From assembly GCF_002865645.1 (NCBI RefSeq), contig NW_020194600.1:558001-622000 (forward strand): a DNA stretch of 64,000 nucleotides, in the 5' to 3' direction. The DNA is from Hyaloscypha bicolor E (lineage: Eukaryota; Ascomycota; Leotiomycetes; Helotiales; Hyaloscyphaceae). How positions within the stretch are numbered: the stretch's first letter is position 1; each line of letters opens with the position of its first letter. The translations under genes and the position numbers were made by a program. The notes below the pieces were generated by a model. It made no database searches, was not told where the DNA came from, and saw nothing but the letters and a program-made list of their open reading frames with translations. This document shows, one piece after another, positions 10,019 through 21,060 of this stretch.

Positions 10019-12761
10019 ATGCCCTTTGGAATAAACAGGCATAGCAATCGTTCAAAGCAGGCGTTGAACGATACAGCCGCGCAGGGAACGGGCACTCCAT
10101 CGAGCGGTTCTGCGAGTGAACTTACTGAGACCTCCCCAGTATTCGCGGACGAAGCCAGGACAACGCCCCAAGCCTTCAACCAACAACGCGCCGAGGGCCA
10201 ACCTTTCGCTCCATCCCACATTGGACCGGATTCTGATAAACAACAGAACTCTGGGGATCCGCCAGCACGATCGCAGTCGACACGGTACGCCAGCGCCTAT
10301 CAACCCCAAGGCTATCAGGGCGGCCACGGCGGTAAGTCCCAACTTCTCGGCGTATTGATCCCTCTTGGAGCAATGTCCAACAGCTCTTGGGACATTCTAC
10401 TAGCAATGTCCAACAGCTGCTGGAACGTTGTACTATCGAGAACACCTGAGGGCAGCATGCTGACTTCGGTTTCTTGGGATAGGTTCCGCTGATGATTTGA
10501 CCCTCGACTCGAGAAAGCATCCACAGCAGGGAGGAGCACAAGTATTGCAGCCTACTGCCCAACCACCTATACATAAGAAGAGCAAAAATATATTTGATCG
10601 TATGAGATCGGGGTCGAGTCGGTCGTCAGAACAGAAGCCTCCCCCGCAGGCCCCCTCCTACAACAACACGGCGGGACTCGCTCGCAGACTGTCGAAACGC
10701 CAGGAGAATCCTCCCGTTATTCGCACAGTGCAGCAGAGGAACTCCACAGAGCAACAGAGGCTCGACTGGTCCGCTGGACAAGACTCGAGGTCACACCTAC
10801 CTTCACCGCAAGAACGCAGCGAGGACGAGAGTCAGCTCGATCCATACCTCATCCGAGAAGCAGGATCAGGGACTCCATATATCGCCCTCAACGAAGGAGG
10901 CTTGCAATCCATTCGACCCGTGCAAGAAGACACAGAGTTGCCGTTGCAGGGAGCAGACGAAGATCATCGTCAACAATTCGAGGCTCATCAACAGTTCTTG
11001 CGCGAACAGGCGCAGCAATATCACTCCGAGTCGGACTCGCAGCCTTATTATCAACAGAATCCGAGTCAACCACAAGTGAATATTGATCCATCTCCTCTGA
11101 TAAGCGATCCCTATCGACAAAACCCCGAGACCGTGTCGCAGCTTTCCTACGACTCACCGACAGAGCAGGAACTGCGACCAGTCTCCGTGCAGTCAAACGG
11201 ACAGTCGCCCACCGCCTACACGCCCACGGCTCAACGACAGGAGTTTCCAAGCCGCACCACATCAATTCAAGCTCCAGCTCACGCTCCACGACCTATCTCT
11301 CAATACGGTGCAATGGCCCCACCTCCTAGTGGGACGCAGCAAGGCCACAGGCCTAGAGATTCAAAGCAGCCATTGCCAGGCAATGGGCAGGGGCAAGGGC
11401 AACCAGAATCACGAGAGGGTCCCCCACCTGGTTATACCAGAGGACAATTCCCAGCGAACGCTCAGCCCCCAACTCCAGGGCTGACCCCATCAACATCGGC
11501 GGTTGGAGCCCAAGGGCCAAATTATAGAGGGGGACCACCACAAAGGGACCAGTATGGTCCACAGGGTGGTGGAGATCAAGGGCGGAGTACACCACCGCCA
11601 GCCCCAGCAGATCGTGATGTCAATGATGCATATAAAGAGCTATGTAAGTTAGAGTACCAAGATTCGTCTCGCAGGTACTGATTCTTCTCAGTGACGAAGT
11701 ATAAGAAGGTCAAAGGCTTGTATTTTGACAAGACGGCGCAAGTCGAACAGCTACAGAATACACTGGCGAACCAGAGACTCTCACAATCTCGGACCTCACT
11801 CGATGACAGCGAATATATGACAAGATTTCAGCGCTTGGACGGTGCCACAACAAATCTTGCATTCAATATACGGAAAGATTGGCGGTCGATCCCACCTTGG
11901 CTAGTTCAATATGTCAATCAAGACGCTTTGAAAATAGGCAAGCAAGAAATGACCGCTGTGGGCCGGGCCGCCATTACCAAATTTCTCGTGGAGGAGGTTT
12001 TCAACCGGACTTTCCACCCAGGATTGGGTACAGAATTGAGCTTGAGCTTGAAGACTGTTGAGCAAAACATTCGTCGTTTCTCTCCGGCTCTGAACAACCA
12101 GGAGGAGTCGGATGCTCTGACCGCCAAGGTTGTGCAATGGAGGCTGGCAACCTTGGAAGGTCTCAAAGATGTCCTAAATTCACCAACAGCCGAAGAAAAC
12201 AAAGAGCAATTCAAGCGGCTAGCCACCACAAACCTGACGGCTAGCTTGATTACCTACTTGCAAGAGCCAGTACCAGCTGGGATTGAAGATAGCGCGCACA
12301 TGATCGTGGAATTAGCAGTCAGCATCGCAGCCAACTTGCCATTGGAAAGCAGAGATATTTCCATTGTGTATCCAATGCCAGGAGATATGCTGCAGCCTAT
12401 GATCATGAAAGTCGAGACCGCTATTCCAGCCTTGGAGAATCCAGGTGTCGACAGCGATGCGGACGCTGCCAGCACTGGGAGCGGGGACAAAGACGATGCC
12501 TCGAAGGATGAGAAGTCTTCAGATGGGAAGAGCAGGAAGGAGAAGACCAAGAGCGGAATGTTGTCTGCCATGATGGGCGGAAGTTCCACCTCGACTGCCA
12601 GCAAGAAGAGTACTAGTTCTCAGGGCGGAGCAGAGACTAGTGAAGGGAAGAAGGCGTCTGCTGAAGATGGGGCTCAGAGGGTCCGCCTTGCTGGCTTTGT
12701 GGGCGTAGAGGTCAGGGGACGACAGGTGTTGGTCAAGTCTCCTGTTTGGACTGTGAGCTAG
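10019..12761 (+). CDS. conserved Q/P-rich protein with helical C-terminal domain
   Basis: Three exons (10019-10331, 10483-11643, 11692-12761) give 847 aa. Both introns are phase 1 (151 and 48 nt, GTAAGT donors). The first half is predicted disordered, rich in Gln, Pro, Ser and Gly, with runs such as Q-G-Q-G-Q. From about residue 480 an ordered, helix-rich region begins at D-V-N-D-A-Y-K-E-L and continues through Y-K-K-V-K-G-L-Y-F and W-R-S-I-P-P-W-L-V-Q-Y-V to V-S-I-A-A-N-L-P-L. The last ~110 residues are Ser/Lys/Asp low complexity with a K-S-R-K-E-K-T-K basic patch. No signal peptide or membrane helix is visible. The layout fits a cytosolic or nuclear scaffold. I do not recognise the family. 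Confidence 0.75.
10369..10418 (+). repeat. direct repeat and small hairpin inside intron 1
   Basis: The 17-mer AGCAATGTCCAACAGCT occurs at 10369-10385 and again at 10402-10418, a 33-bp spacing. Between the copies, GGACATT pairs with AATGTCC over an 8-nt loop. This may explain why the intron is 151 nt rather than about 50. Confidence 0.6.
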
Positions 12762-13497
12762 ATTTTCTCTTCAACGGAGTAGAGAGCGGTTTGAAGGAGT
12801 GGATTGAAAAGCTGGGAATTGGAAATTGGAATTATTGAGTGATGGATGATAGTTGATGTGGATACGAGGTTATGAAATTCATATGATACCATTCTGTTGG
12901 TGATCAGATCAGAAGATATATTGAGATTACACATATTATTATGTTACCCCGTGTCTAAGCTTCGCAAGACCTGTCTTGCTTCAGTCTCTCTCCCTGTCAC
13001 TTGAACTTCGCCACTTCGAGAGTGAGGTGTGCCTCGATCTCCGAGAGGTAGAGAGAGAGAGAGAGAGCTCTTTTCCTCCAGACTACCCCGGGTCGGCCAG
13101 GGAATCAAATGAAACCAGAGAACATCATGCAAAGCAGCACAGAAATAGTATCGTGAATCCATCAATTATGTGCACCTCATCCATCTCCAAATGAATGACT
13201 TTTCCACCTATATATCTCTCTCACACTCTCTGCCATGCTAACAATGCTTAATCTGGTATGAACTAAGAATCTAACATCTTCTATTCAACCTTCCAAACAT
13301 CTCAAACAAAATAAAACAATGAACTCCGTCGCCATGATTGATGTGTGTAAATGCCGCTTCGCTCGCTCAATCGCTCATACGCTCAATATAGGACTTTTGC
13401 GTGCCACATTCCAGAAAAAACATAACATCCAGTCGTTTCTGCTCGCTCCGTTCGCACAGCAATGATTGCATTCCACACTTCAGGGAAAATGAACGTC
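12762..13497. other. intergenic between convergent genes
   Basis: This holds the 3' flanks of the genes ending at 12761 (+) and 13498 (-). It includes a GA dinucleotide run at about 13048-13066. No coding signal. Confidence 0.65.
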
Positions 13498-15555
13498 TCA
13501 TCCCCACCCAAGATTCTCCAACGTGCTTCGAGCATCACCTGCACTCATTCCACTGACTCCCAACGCTCTAACCTGCGTACCCTTTCTCAACCGCTGCAGC
13601 CCAACAGCAACCTTCCAGCTTTCCTCCTCGGTGATTACAAACACATACTTCTTCCCTTCTTGATCCCTGATGCTAGCCCTCAAGACGTGCAGTCTCGCCG
13701 TCTTCAATTCTCCAGTCTGGAAGGACACACCATGTTTGTCAGTTCTCACATTATCCCTAGAAGGCGACGACGAGCCAACAGAAGAACCATACGCGGAATC
13801 AGAGACAACAGAAGCGCGCGTAGAAGCGGAACTAGAACTATACGATGAAGACGCGGAAGACGCAGCACGAAGACGACAATCATTCTTGCAGAGTTGGAGC
13901 ATGTCGGCCAGCAAGGCGTCGGTCTCCTCGGGGCTGGCAGGCTTCTCCTTATCCAATCCCCAGAGACGGCGGCCACCTCCCTTGAGAGGGGAGCCGTTGG
14001 AAGCAACGCGCGCAGAAGCAGAATGGCCAGCGGGACCCTGGCGGAAGGAGGGACACCATACCTCTACGAGTTTCATTGTCCATGCTTTGACGTCCCACTC
14101 TCGCTGTGGGACGCCGCGGACGTCATCATCGATGAAGAGACCTTCGGTTGTGATTCGGAGGATGAGCCCGTCCGTTACGGAGCCAACTCCGGAGACCAAT
14201 TGTGATGTCGGTGTTTTCAGGAAGGCGTTGTTGAATGCATAGACGGCCTTTATAACAATCTTATCGGGATCTTTGGTGCTGTACGGACCTCGATGCGAAG
14301 GGGGAGGTGTGGTTTGAGATGTGGTATGTGAGGCCGCGTATGAGGATTCGGAGAATATCGAGGAGGGAGCTTTCTTGTGCGTCGGCTTCAGTTTGTCGTA
14401 CGGTCGGTAGGAGTAGGACTCCTCTTCAGTCCCTACATAAGTCGTTGCTGATGGAGCGGGGGGGGGTCTCTTAGTAGGAGAGGGTTGAGTTGAACGAGTG
14501 GTTGCAGGAGATGGAGGCCGGCCTCTTGGCCAGGGGTTTGTCTTCTCGCCAACCGCAGAATACGCGTACGTACTTCCCCTTGGCTGTGAGTCTGCCTCTA
14601 GCTTTCTCTTTGCCTCGTCTTCCTTTCTCTTTGCCTCGTCTTCCTTTCTCTTTGCCTCATCTTCCTTTCTCTTTGCCTCATCTTCCTTTCTCTTCTTTGC
14701 CTCGTCCTCCCTTCTCTTCTTTGCTTCATCCTCCCTTCTCTTCTTTGCTTCATCCTCCCTTCTCTTCTTTACCTCATCCTCCTTTCTCTTCTTTTCTCGA
14801 GCCTCGTCCTCTTTCCGCTTAGCCTCGTCTTCCTTTTGCTTCATTTCTCGAGCTTCTCGTTCGCGAGCCTCCTTTTCTCTGGCTTCTTTGAGTCGTTTTT
14901 CGAGGTCTTCCTTTCGTTTCCTCTCGGTTTCTGCCTTTTTTCGTTCTTCCTCTTTTCGTTTGGTTTCTTCTCGGGCTCTTTCCCATGCGCCCCTTGCTCC
15001 GCTATTGGCATTCGAACTGGCGCCTGTTGCACCAGGTGGGGGTGGATTTGCTCGTTGCCAGGAGGGTTTTGGTCCTGCGGTAGAGCCACCGCCGGATGTC
15101 GAAGGTTGTGGTCCAGCCCCAGGTGCAGAGCCGTTCGCATACCCGTTGGATTGTGAGTTTGTGTGTCCATCTGCGTGCCCGTTTGGTGGTGGGCCAGCGC
15201 TGTAGTTTTGGGCGCCTCCCCCTGGTCCGGGGCCGCCGTCTGACTGTATTCGTCCCAATGCCCAAGCACCAACTCCAATTGCCACAATCAGCATCAACAT
15301 GCCCACCCCCCCGGATCCCTTTACACTATTCCACCATGCTTGAGCTGCAGGTGCCAATGCAGAGCCGATCACAACGAGTATAAGAGCTGAGGCAAAGCCT
15401 GCAGCGAAGCTATTGACGTTGGGTTTCAGCGAAGGCAGGTATAAGAAGCCCGAGCCGGAAGAATGTGGAGGTATTATAAAGATATCGTATTTCCCTGGGG
15501 GTAGGCCTGAGCCTTTTGGTTGCTCTCCGTGTGGAGGCGGAGGTGGAGGATTCAT
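13498..15555 (-). CDS. membrane protein with charged KRKEDEA heptad coiled coil
   Basis: A single uninterrupted reading frame of 685 aa starts at ATG 15555. The N-terminus is Pro-rich. Two hydrophobic segments follow at about residues 48-70 (F-A-S-A-L-I-L-V-V-I-G) and 83-101 (M-L-M-L-I-V-A-I-G-V-G). A Gly/Ser/Pro linker leads to about 150 residues of extremely charged Lys/Arg/Glu sequence dominated by K-R-K-E-D-E-A heptads and K-K-R-R-E-D-E-A octads, a predicted long helix or coiled coil. The C-terminal ~250 residues look folded (A-V-Y-A-F-N-N-A-F-L, G-L-F-I-D-D-D-V-R-G, K-Y-V-F-V-I-T-E-E-E-S-W) and probably define the family. It may be an organelle-membrane tether, which is inference only. 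No enzyme motif is seen. Confidence 0.75.
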   Translation of the reverse strand: MNPPPPPPHGEQPKGSGLPPGKYDIFIIPPHSSGSGFLYLPSLKPNVNSFAAGFASALILVVIGSALAPAAQAWWNSVKGSGGVGMLMLIVAIGVGAWALGRIQSDGGPGPGGGAQNYSAGPPPNGHADGHTNSQSNGYANGSAPGAGPQPSTSGGGSTAGPKPSWQRANPPPPGATGASSNANSGARGAWERAREETKRKEEERKKAETERKRKEDLEKRLKEAREKEAREREAREMKQKEDEAKRKEDEAREKKRKEDEVKKRREDEAKKRREDEAKKRREDEAKKRKEDEAKRKEDEAKRKEDEAKRKEDEAKRKLEADSQPRGSTYAYSAVGEKTNPWPRGRPPSPATTRSTQPSPTKRPPPAPSATTYVGTEEESYSYRPYDKLKPTHKKAPSSIFSESSYAASHTTSQTTPPPSHRGPYSTKDPDKIVIKAVYAFNNAFLKTPTSQLVSGVGSVTDGLILRITTEGLFIDDDVRGVPQREWDVKAWTMKLVEVWCPSFRQGPAGHSASARVASNGSPLKGGGRRLWGLDKEKPASPEETDALLADMLQLCKNDCRLRAASSASSSYSSSSASTRASVVSDSAYGSSVGSSSPSRDNVRTDKHGVSFQTGELKTARLHVLRASIRDQEGKKYVFVITEEESWKVAVGLQRLRKGTQVRALGVSGMSAGDARSTLENLGWG
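14600..14850 (-). repeat. in-frame 21/24-bp minisatellite encoding charged repeats
   Basis: Read on the minus strand, consecutive 21-bp units encode D-E-A-K-R-K-E and neighbouring 24-bp units encode D-E-A-K-K-R-R-E. All unit lengths are multiples of three, so copy-number changes would keep the frame. Neighbouring units differ by only a few, mostly synonymous, changes. Confidence 0.85.
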
Positions 15556-17378
15556 CGTTGCTCTGTGGTGCTACACCAGCTCGGGACGTTGTGTACCAGC
15601 TTCAACGGTCGTTATGTACAAGACGAAGGCGTCAATTCTCCGCTTCGGTACTCGAATAAGATTAGGGGTATCGCAGAAGATCGTGAGGAGGTCATAAGGT
15701 CGTGAAGGAACTGCCATGGGATTAGCTGCTGAGTTTTGCAACCGGCGAACGAGAGTAAACAACGCACCTCGAAGCAGACAACGGACAAGAAGAACTGACA
15801 GGCTCGCAGGCCGGAACACAACTCCAGACGCCTCTATGATACAAAAGATGGCGGGCAACAAAGGTGTATCGGAATCCGGAGGTCGTGGTCGAAGTTGTGG
15901 TCGTCGTCGTTTGGCAGGTCGAGAGGTGTTTACTCTGAAAAAAAGGCCGCTCGCTTCCACGGCCCCGGCCGAGCTAATCTACCTGCAGCGCGATAAAGCA
16001 AGCAGCCCTCCACTCGAGTCGAGTCTCTCTATTGGAGGCGTTTCAAACTACCCGACGAACAAAATTACTCGTTCTTCAGCCAGCAGGGAGCCCGGAAGGG
16101 TGGAAATGGTACGAAGAACAATCTCCCGAAGACGAGGAGATCACACACAGCTCACGCTCTCCACAGAAGGTCCGAGAGTGCCGTTTTTCTTTTGTGCGCT
16201 GCGCGCTGCGCCCGCGCCTGGCCACTCACAGCAGCTGTCTACCAGCTCGACTCGTCCTCCCAGTGGCAAAACAAATGTTTACACCCAGCGCCCAATACCT
16301 CAGCAAAGGCACAATGTGGCCGCGTTGAGAGGTCACGACATTGCAGGAGCTCCACTCTGCACAGCGAATTATGGAGTTTGTGTCACCGTTCCAGCCAGCG
16401 TTGCATCCGCGCCTGCAGACGGACGGCTCTCGAAATGGAAGCACCCAAAGCCTTCCAAGTCACACGGCAGACAGGGGAGCACAATGTGCAAGGGGACGGC
16501 CCGCCTCTAGGAGCAGAGGGATGGTGCCTCCGGCGCCGGATTGGCTCCCCCGGCGCGTCAGGGTTGGGCTCGCAAAGTCGTGTCGTTGCTGGGCAACGGG
16601 ATGCCATGACGTGTATATTGTAGGGAGAACGAAAGGGAACAGTATGGCAGTTCAAGGGGCTGAAGGAGCGGGGATGAAGTCATGGTTTGCTGTCGATACT
16701 TGCTGCAGATCATTACAGTACTCTACATTATCGTTCAACGGTTTGGGGATACCCAAGTGCCGATCGAAGCTGTGGACTTGGTGAACTCTATCTTTGCTGT
16801 TGATTGGACCAGGAGTATTTGGAACATCTTGCCCTCGTGTCCTGTCAATGCCCGAGAGCATACGGTTCATTGTATTCTGTCAATGGTCGAGAACCAGTCA
16901 GTTGATTGTGCTTGTTAACCTCCGAGTTTCCTTAAGTCTTGCTACATTCACAGTATATTAATATTCGAGGGCTGACCAGTATAATGTTCTTATAGTGATG
17001 GGACATTCGTTCGTAAAATCCATCGATTTCATTTATGCAAGCATTATGGTATTCTCGCGCAACGCCTTAATGTCCATCTATGGAGTCCATGGCAATGTTC
17101 CAGGCAACGCCAGAATTATGCAGAGCCATATGGTAGAAGCAATGGGCAACTCCTATGCTGTAGTATTCTTACACATCGATGCAGGTCCAAATATCTCCCT
17201 GGACGTCTGCAGAGTTATGTGGAAAATGAAATGAAATCCACTCCAATTTTTGTGTCGTCCCAGCGAAGCCTAGGAAAAGCTTCAATTCCAATCAGTATGC
17301 ACCGAACCTCTATGCTTGTAATTCCACCCGTCGTTGAACGTCCAACCTGGCGGCCGACATTCTAATTCCCTCGATCCA
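15556..17378. other. long intergenic region
   Basis: This lies between the start of the heptad-repeat gene and the 3' end of the six-exon gene at 17379. Open frames across 15716-16784 (up to ~264 codons) are Arg/Ser/Pro-rich, overlap one another in several frames and show no family motif, so I treat them as chance. No RNA gene was recognised. Confidence 0.55.
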
Positions 17379-19620
17379 TCAGATGCCTGAACCGTGTTGC
17401 TTGAAAACCCAAACAAGGTCACCCTCCAAATGACGCAATGCAGTATCAAAGACCGCCTTGATGTCTTGGGTCAATGCTTGTTGCTCCGGACGCGCGAGAT
17501 TAACGAGTTTCTCGGTGTCCAAAACCTCCCTGAATCCAGTAGCGATGAAACTGCAATGCTCCTTCAAGGGGTCAGGTTGAGGACCAGATCCTTGAGACGC
17601 CATTGCTTCCAAAGCAGTAGCCTGCAGAGCAGCTGCTGGTTCAACAACTACAGCCTGCTTGGGCTGTTGGATCTCGTGCATGGCTACAATGGGGGCCTGA
17701 CCAGTGCCCATATCGGCAATAGGAGCAACAGCAGTGGTCTTCGCGCCAACTTCAGTGCTCATACTAGCAACAGGAGCAACGGTCGTGGTCTTTGGTTCGG
17801 CTTCCTCCATGCTGAGACCGTTGTGGATAGAGACATCCTGGGCCTTGGACTTCGTAACTTCGCCGGTTTCAGCAGTCTTTCTGGCCGTGCTCTTGAGAGG
17901 GGGAATGGGGTTCTTGATATTGGGTTTCCGAACAGGGCCAAGGCTAGTCGCCCGTACTTTTGGGCCGCCAGCATCAACAACAATGGTGTTACCTTCAAGT
18001 CCTGGAAGGTTCTCCTTCAAAATACCAGGGGAGAGACCGGCAAGAGCTTCCTTCGATGCGTCAACGGTACGAGTTGGAGAAATCGTAGGCTTCGGAGTAA
18101 TGGTATTGGTGATTTTCTCGTTTGCATCTGTGGAAGGAGAAAGTGGTGGAAAGGTTCCGAACAGCTTCTCGTTCTCAGCTTTATTCTCTTGCATGAGCTT
18201 GTTCAGCTCGGCCATTGCAACGTCTTCGTCGTCGCCTGAGAGATTCTTCGACAAAGTCAGTTGATCTTCGGCAGTGAAGAGCGATGGTTAAAGACTTACC
18301 TTCGAGGTGTCAAGTGGCTTAAGTATCTCATCTTCGTCGTTGGAGAACAGTCCCTGCAGCAGTATTAGTAAATCTTGGACAATGAGCAATGATAGTCGAA
18401 GAACCTACACGGAGTGGTATGACCGGCTCACCGACTAGGTCATTATTGACAGTTTCGTGCTTTAACAGAGTCAGTTTATGCAGACCCTGATAGGGAATAA
18501 GTCAGGATCTTACACCTTGAGTCTCAACAGGATTGCCTGCCAAGTTCTCCTCCTTTCTATTCTTCTTCTCAGGTGGACCGCGCTCTTCCTTTCCGTTCTC
18601 CTGCACCATCTTAGGAGGCAGCGGACGTTTCTTTGATGCTGGAATAGGGGAAACCTCGCCATCAAGAAAGCCAAAGACGCTCTTGTGGACTGACGATTTT
18701 GAAGTTCCACTGTCATCGACAATTGTCATCTTGATGGCAAGACCTCGTGTATGTGGCTTCACGGTTTGATCAATATCGACTTTCTTGGAAGTAGGAGAGC
18801 TGCCGAAGGTAAATGGAGGCGGAATGGTCTTTCTAGGAATGACTAGGTCGTTAGGAGTCTTGAAGGTAGTTAGCAGAAGATCTCAATGATAGGTAAATAA
18901 CGTGCCTTCGGAGTTCCCACCGTCTTCTTGACAGGCTCAGTTGCCCTACGTCTCAACTTCAACTTCGTCTCAGTATTTTCCCTTTCTGCAGAGCTACCAT
19001 TACTGCCACCCTGCACTGCCTTGGTTGCTGCTTCTTGTGCCAACAAGTCCTTCGCAATCTTGGCAGTGTGACCGAAGGACAACCTGATTGGGGCTCCAGT
19101 TTCATTCTTGCACTCACTTAGGAAGAGACCTTGTGCAGCCGCTAGTGTCGTACGCCGGGAAATGGTTCTGATGTTGTAGATCGCATTGTTGCCCAAGTCC
19201 TTGGCGGGCTTTATGACTGCAGGGATGATACTATCGAAGTCCGTGATGTTCCAGGTCTTCAAGATTCCTGCGATAGCTGAGTCTCTGGACTTCTGCGTAC
19301 TCTCATTGCGCTCGCCGAGCTAGAATACAGTCAGCGCCAGGTATTTCTGATAGTGAGCAAAGATTCAATGTTTGCAAGGAGGCGGAAATAATCAAAATCG
19401 AGTGTGTCAATTTTCGATGATTGTTCTCCGGGAAACACAAACAAGCGAAATCGAGACTGTTGATTTCGAATGTTTCAAGTGTTCCCGAGAAAGCAGGAAC
19501 ATTCAGAATCAAGGTCTTCAATTTCTGGAGGTTCAAGTACCCAAGAAAAGACGATCGTTTAGGAGAATACTTGCATACCTGCTTGTAGCCACCCTTGGCA
19601 GGAGCGTCCCCTTCTGCCAT
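17379..19620 (-). CDS. hypothetical low-complexity protein, six exons
   Basis: Exons are 19620-19579, 19319-18906, 18858-18514, 18459-18409, 18353-18300 and 18245-17379, giving 590 aa. All five introns are phase 0. Four are GT-AG. Intron 2 (18905-18859) fits only as GC-AG (AAG|GCACGT...CAAG) if the frame is to continue into T-P-N-D-L-V-I-P-R-K. The first ~100 residues look ordered (W-N-I-T-D-F-D-S-I-I-P-A-V, I-R-T-I-S-R-R-T-T-L-A-A-A-Q). The middle is basic (L-K-L-R-R-R, K-K-N-R-K-E-E-N) and could contain nuclear-localisation signals. Residues ~300-520 are Ala/Thr/Pro-rich. The C-terminus is helical (F-I-A-T-G-F-R-E-V-L...L-E-G-D-L-V-W-V-F). I do not recognise it; a nuclear role is inferred from composition. 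Confidence 0.65.
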
Positions 19621-19916
19621 TTCGTTTGCTGTGATCGGACGAAATTGGAGGTGAGGCTTTGCCCTTTGCGCTGATGTAGATGTTAGCCAAAGGTGACCGT
19701 CTGAAAATTCCGCGGAAAATGGATAAACGCTTCAAAGGCCGGCGGAAAGCAAAAGATATTGTGCATTTCAGGGGGGGAAACAAGTGACCGTTGTGCACAT
19801 GGGCGGAAAGGAAGGTAATGTGTGAGGCAAACGTCCCATAGACAGGAGGTTAAGGGAGTGGTTGTGCAGAAGATGGGCGGAAAACAAGGAGCAACTGTCC
19901 CATAGATGCGCGGAAA
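19381..19916. repeat. six dispersed GCGGAAA motifs in intron 1 and promoter
   Basis: GCGGAAA occurs at 19382-19388, 19712-19718, 19742-19748, 19803-19809, 19877-19883 and 19910-19916, all in the same orientation, most as GGCGGAAA. Two copies sit in partly repeated units that share CCCATAGA. Five copies lie just upstream of the start at 19620 and one in its first intron. They could be factor-binding sites or remnants of a degenerate tandem repeat. Confidence 0.5.
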
Positions 19917-21060
19917 GCAGGTTGGAAAGAGAAGATATGACTGCTTACTTTCGTCCGAGGTCTTGTGGGATGTTGGCTAAAGGCGATGTTCTACTAAATT
20001 TGTCAGATTTGTAGAATGTTCGATAGTCGAGTGGTCGATTGAGAAATGCAGAGACTGACCCCAGCTCTGAAGGGCAGGTATGATGGTAGAATCGTTCCTT
20101 CCTCGTGGGAAGGCGTGTTGGCAGGTTGCGGAAGAGGCGCAGGTGGGCAAGATCGACGATGTTAGAGTCCGAAGAATCTATGGAGAGTCACAGATCTTTA
20201 GTAAAGTTAGCTTGGATCATTCTCAAAAGTGAATTGCTTAGCGAAACGCTAGCCTCATCTGGACTGTGCACGAAAGGGGGAGGCCCGCGTAACAACTTCG
20301 GCGATTGGGCATTAAGGGGGGCGATTGCGCAATAACTTCGGGTAATTGATGCATTTAGGGGTACTGGTTACTTACCGCTTTTTTGTCAATGTCTGGGAGA
20401 CTCTGTGAGATCAAAAGAAGAGGGGTGGTTGAGGGAAACCATGGGAAGGTGATAAGGCTAAATAAAGGGTGAAAGGGGAGCATGCAACTCACCTTCTCCA
20501 GGAACCGTCAAACCTGACTCGAGACTGAAGGCGAAGTGAACAAGAACAGAGGATACTTGCGCAACACTTGGCTTATTGTATGGAGCCAGAGTCGAACAAT
20601 CAGGAGGAAGCATGGATCGGCTGTGTTGGTGCAGAAGGGAGATAAAAGCTGATGTCACTTGAGTTGGGAAGATGGGAAGTTGGGGCGCAAGGAAAAGCCT
20701 TGATGTTTAGAAGGCGAAAGGTTCGAGCTGAAGGCCAGCAGTGCACAACCGGTTGCTCTTCCCTACTATTGCTCAAGTCATCTTCAAACCTTCGAATGTC
20801 CCAAAGCAACCTTGATAGACTGAGAGGCAGAAGAACTGTTTCAAAATTGAGCGTTAATCCTTCCAGATCCTAGGGTTGACCTGAAGTTTTGTGTCACCCA
20901 AGTTTTCAAATTCCTGCGAAGACTACAGAAGTGCATTGAGCAGTGTAGTGGTTTTTGGGAGAAAGATTTTAGCTCCATACCCCCACAGATGTGGCGTGAG
21001 TACCTGAGGACTGATTGCCATTAATTCCAAGAATAAAAAAATAAGTAACTTTGTTTAAGT
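19621..21060. other. intergenic, promoter of the six-exon gene
   Basis: Besides the GCGGAAA cluster I see no gene. Open frames at 20105-20335 and 20600-20873 are short and featureless. Confidence 0.55.

Noticed and set aside
13048..13066. GA dinucleotide run as a regulatory element
   Set aside because: Simple sequence in a shared 3' flank, with no context supporting function.
15716..16510. 264-codon open frame on the plus strand in the region upstream of the heptad-repeat gene
   Set aside because: Arg/Ser/Pro-rich composition, overlaps long frames in other phases, no motif or splice pattern.
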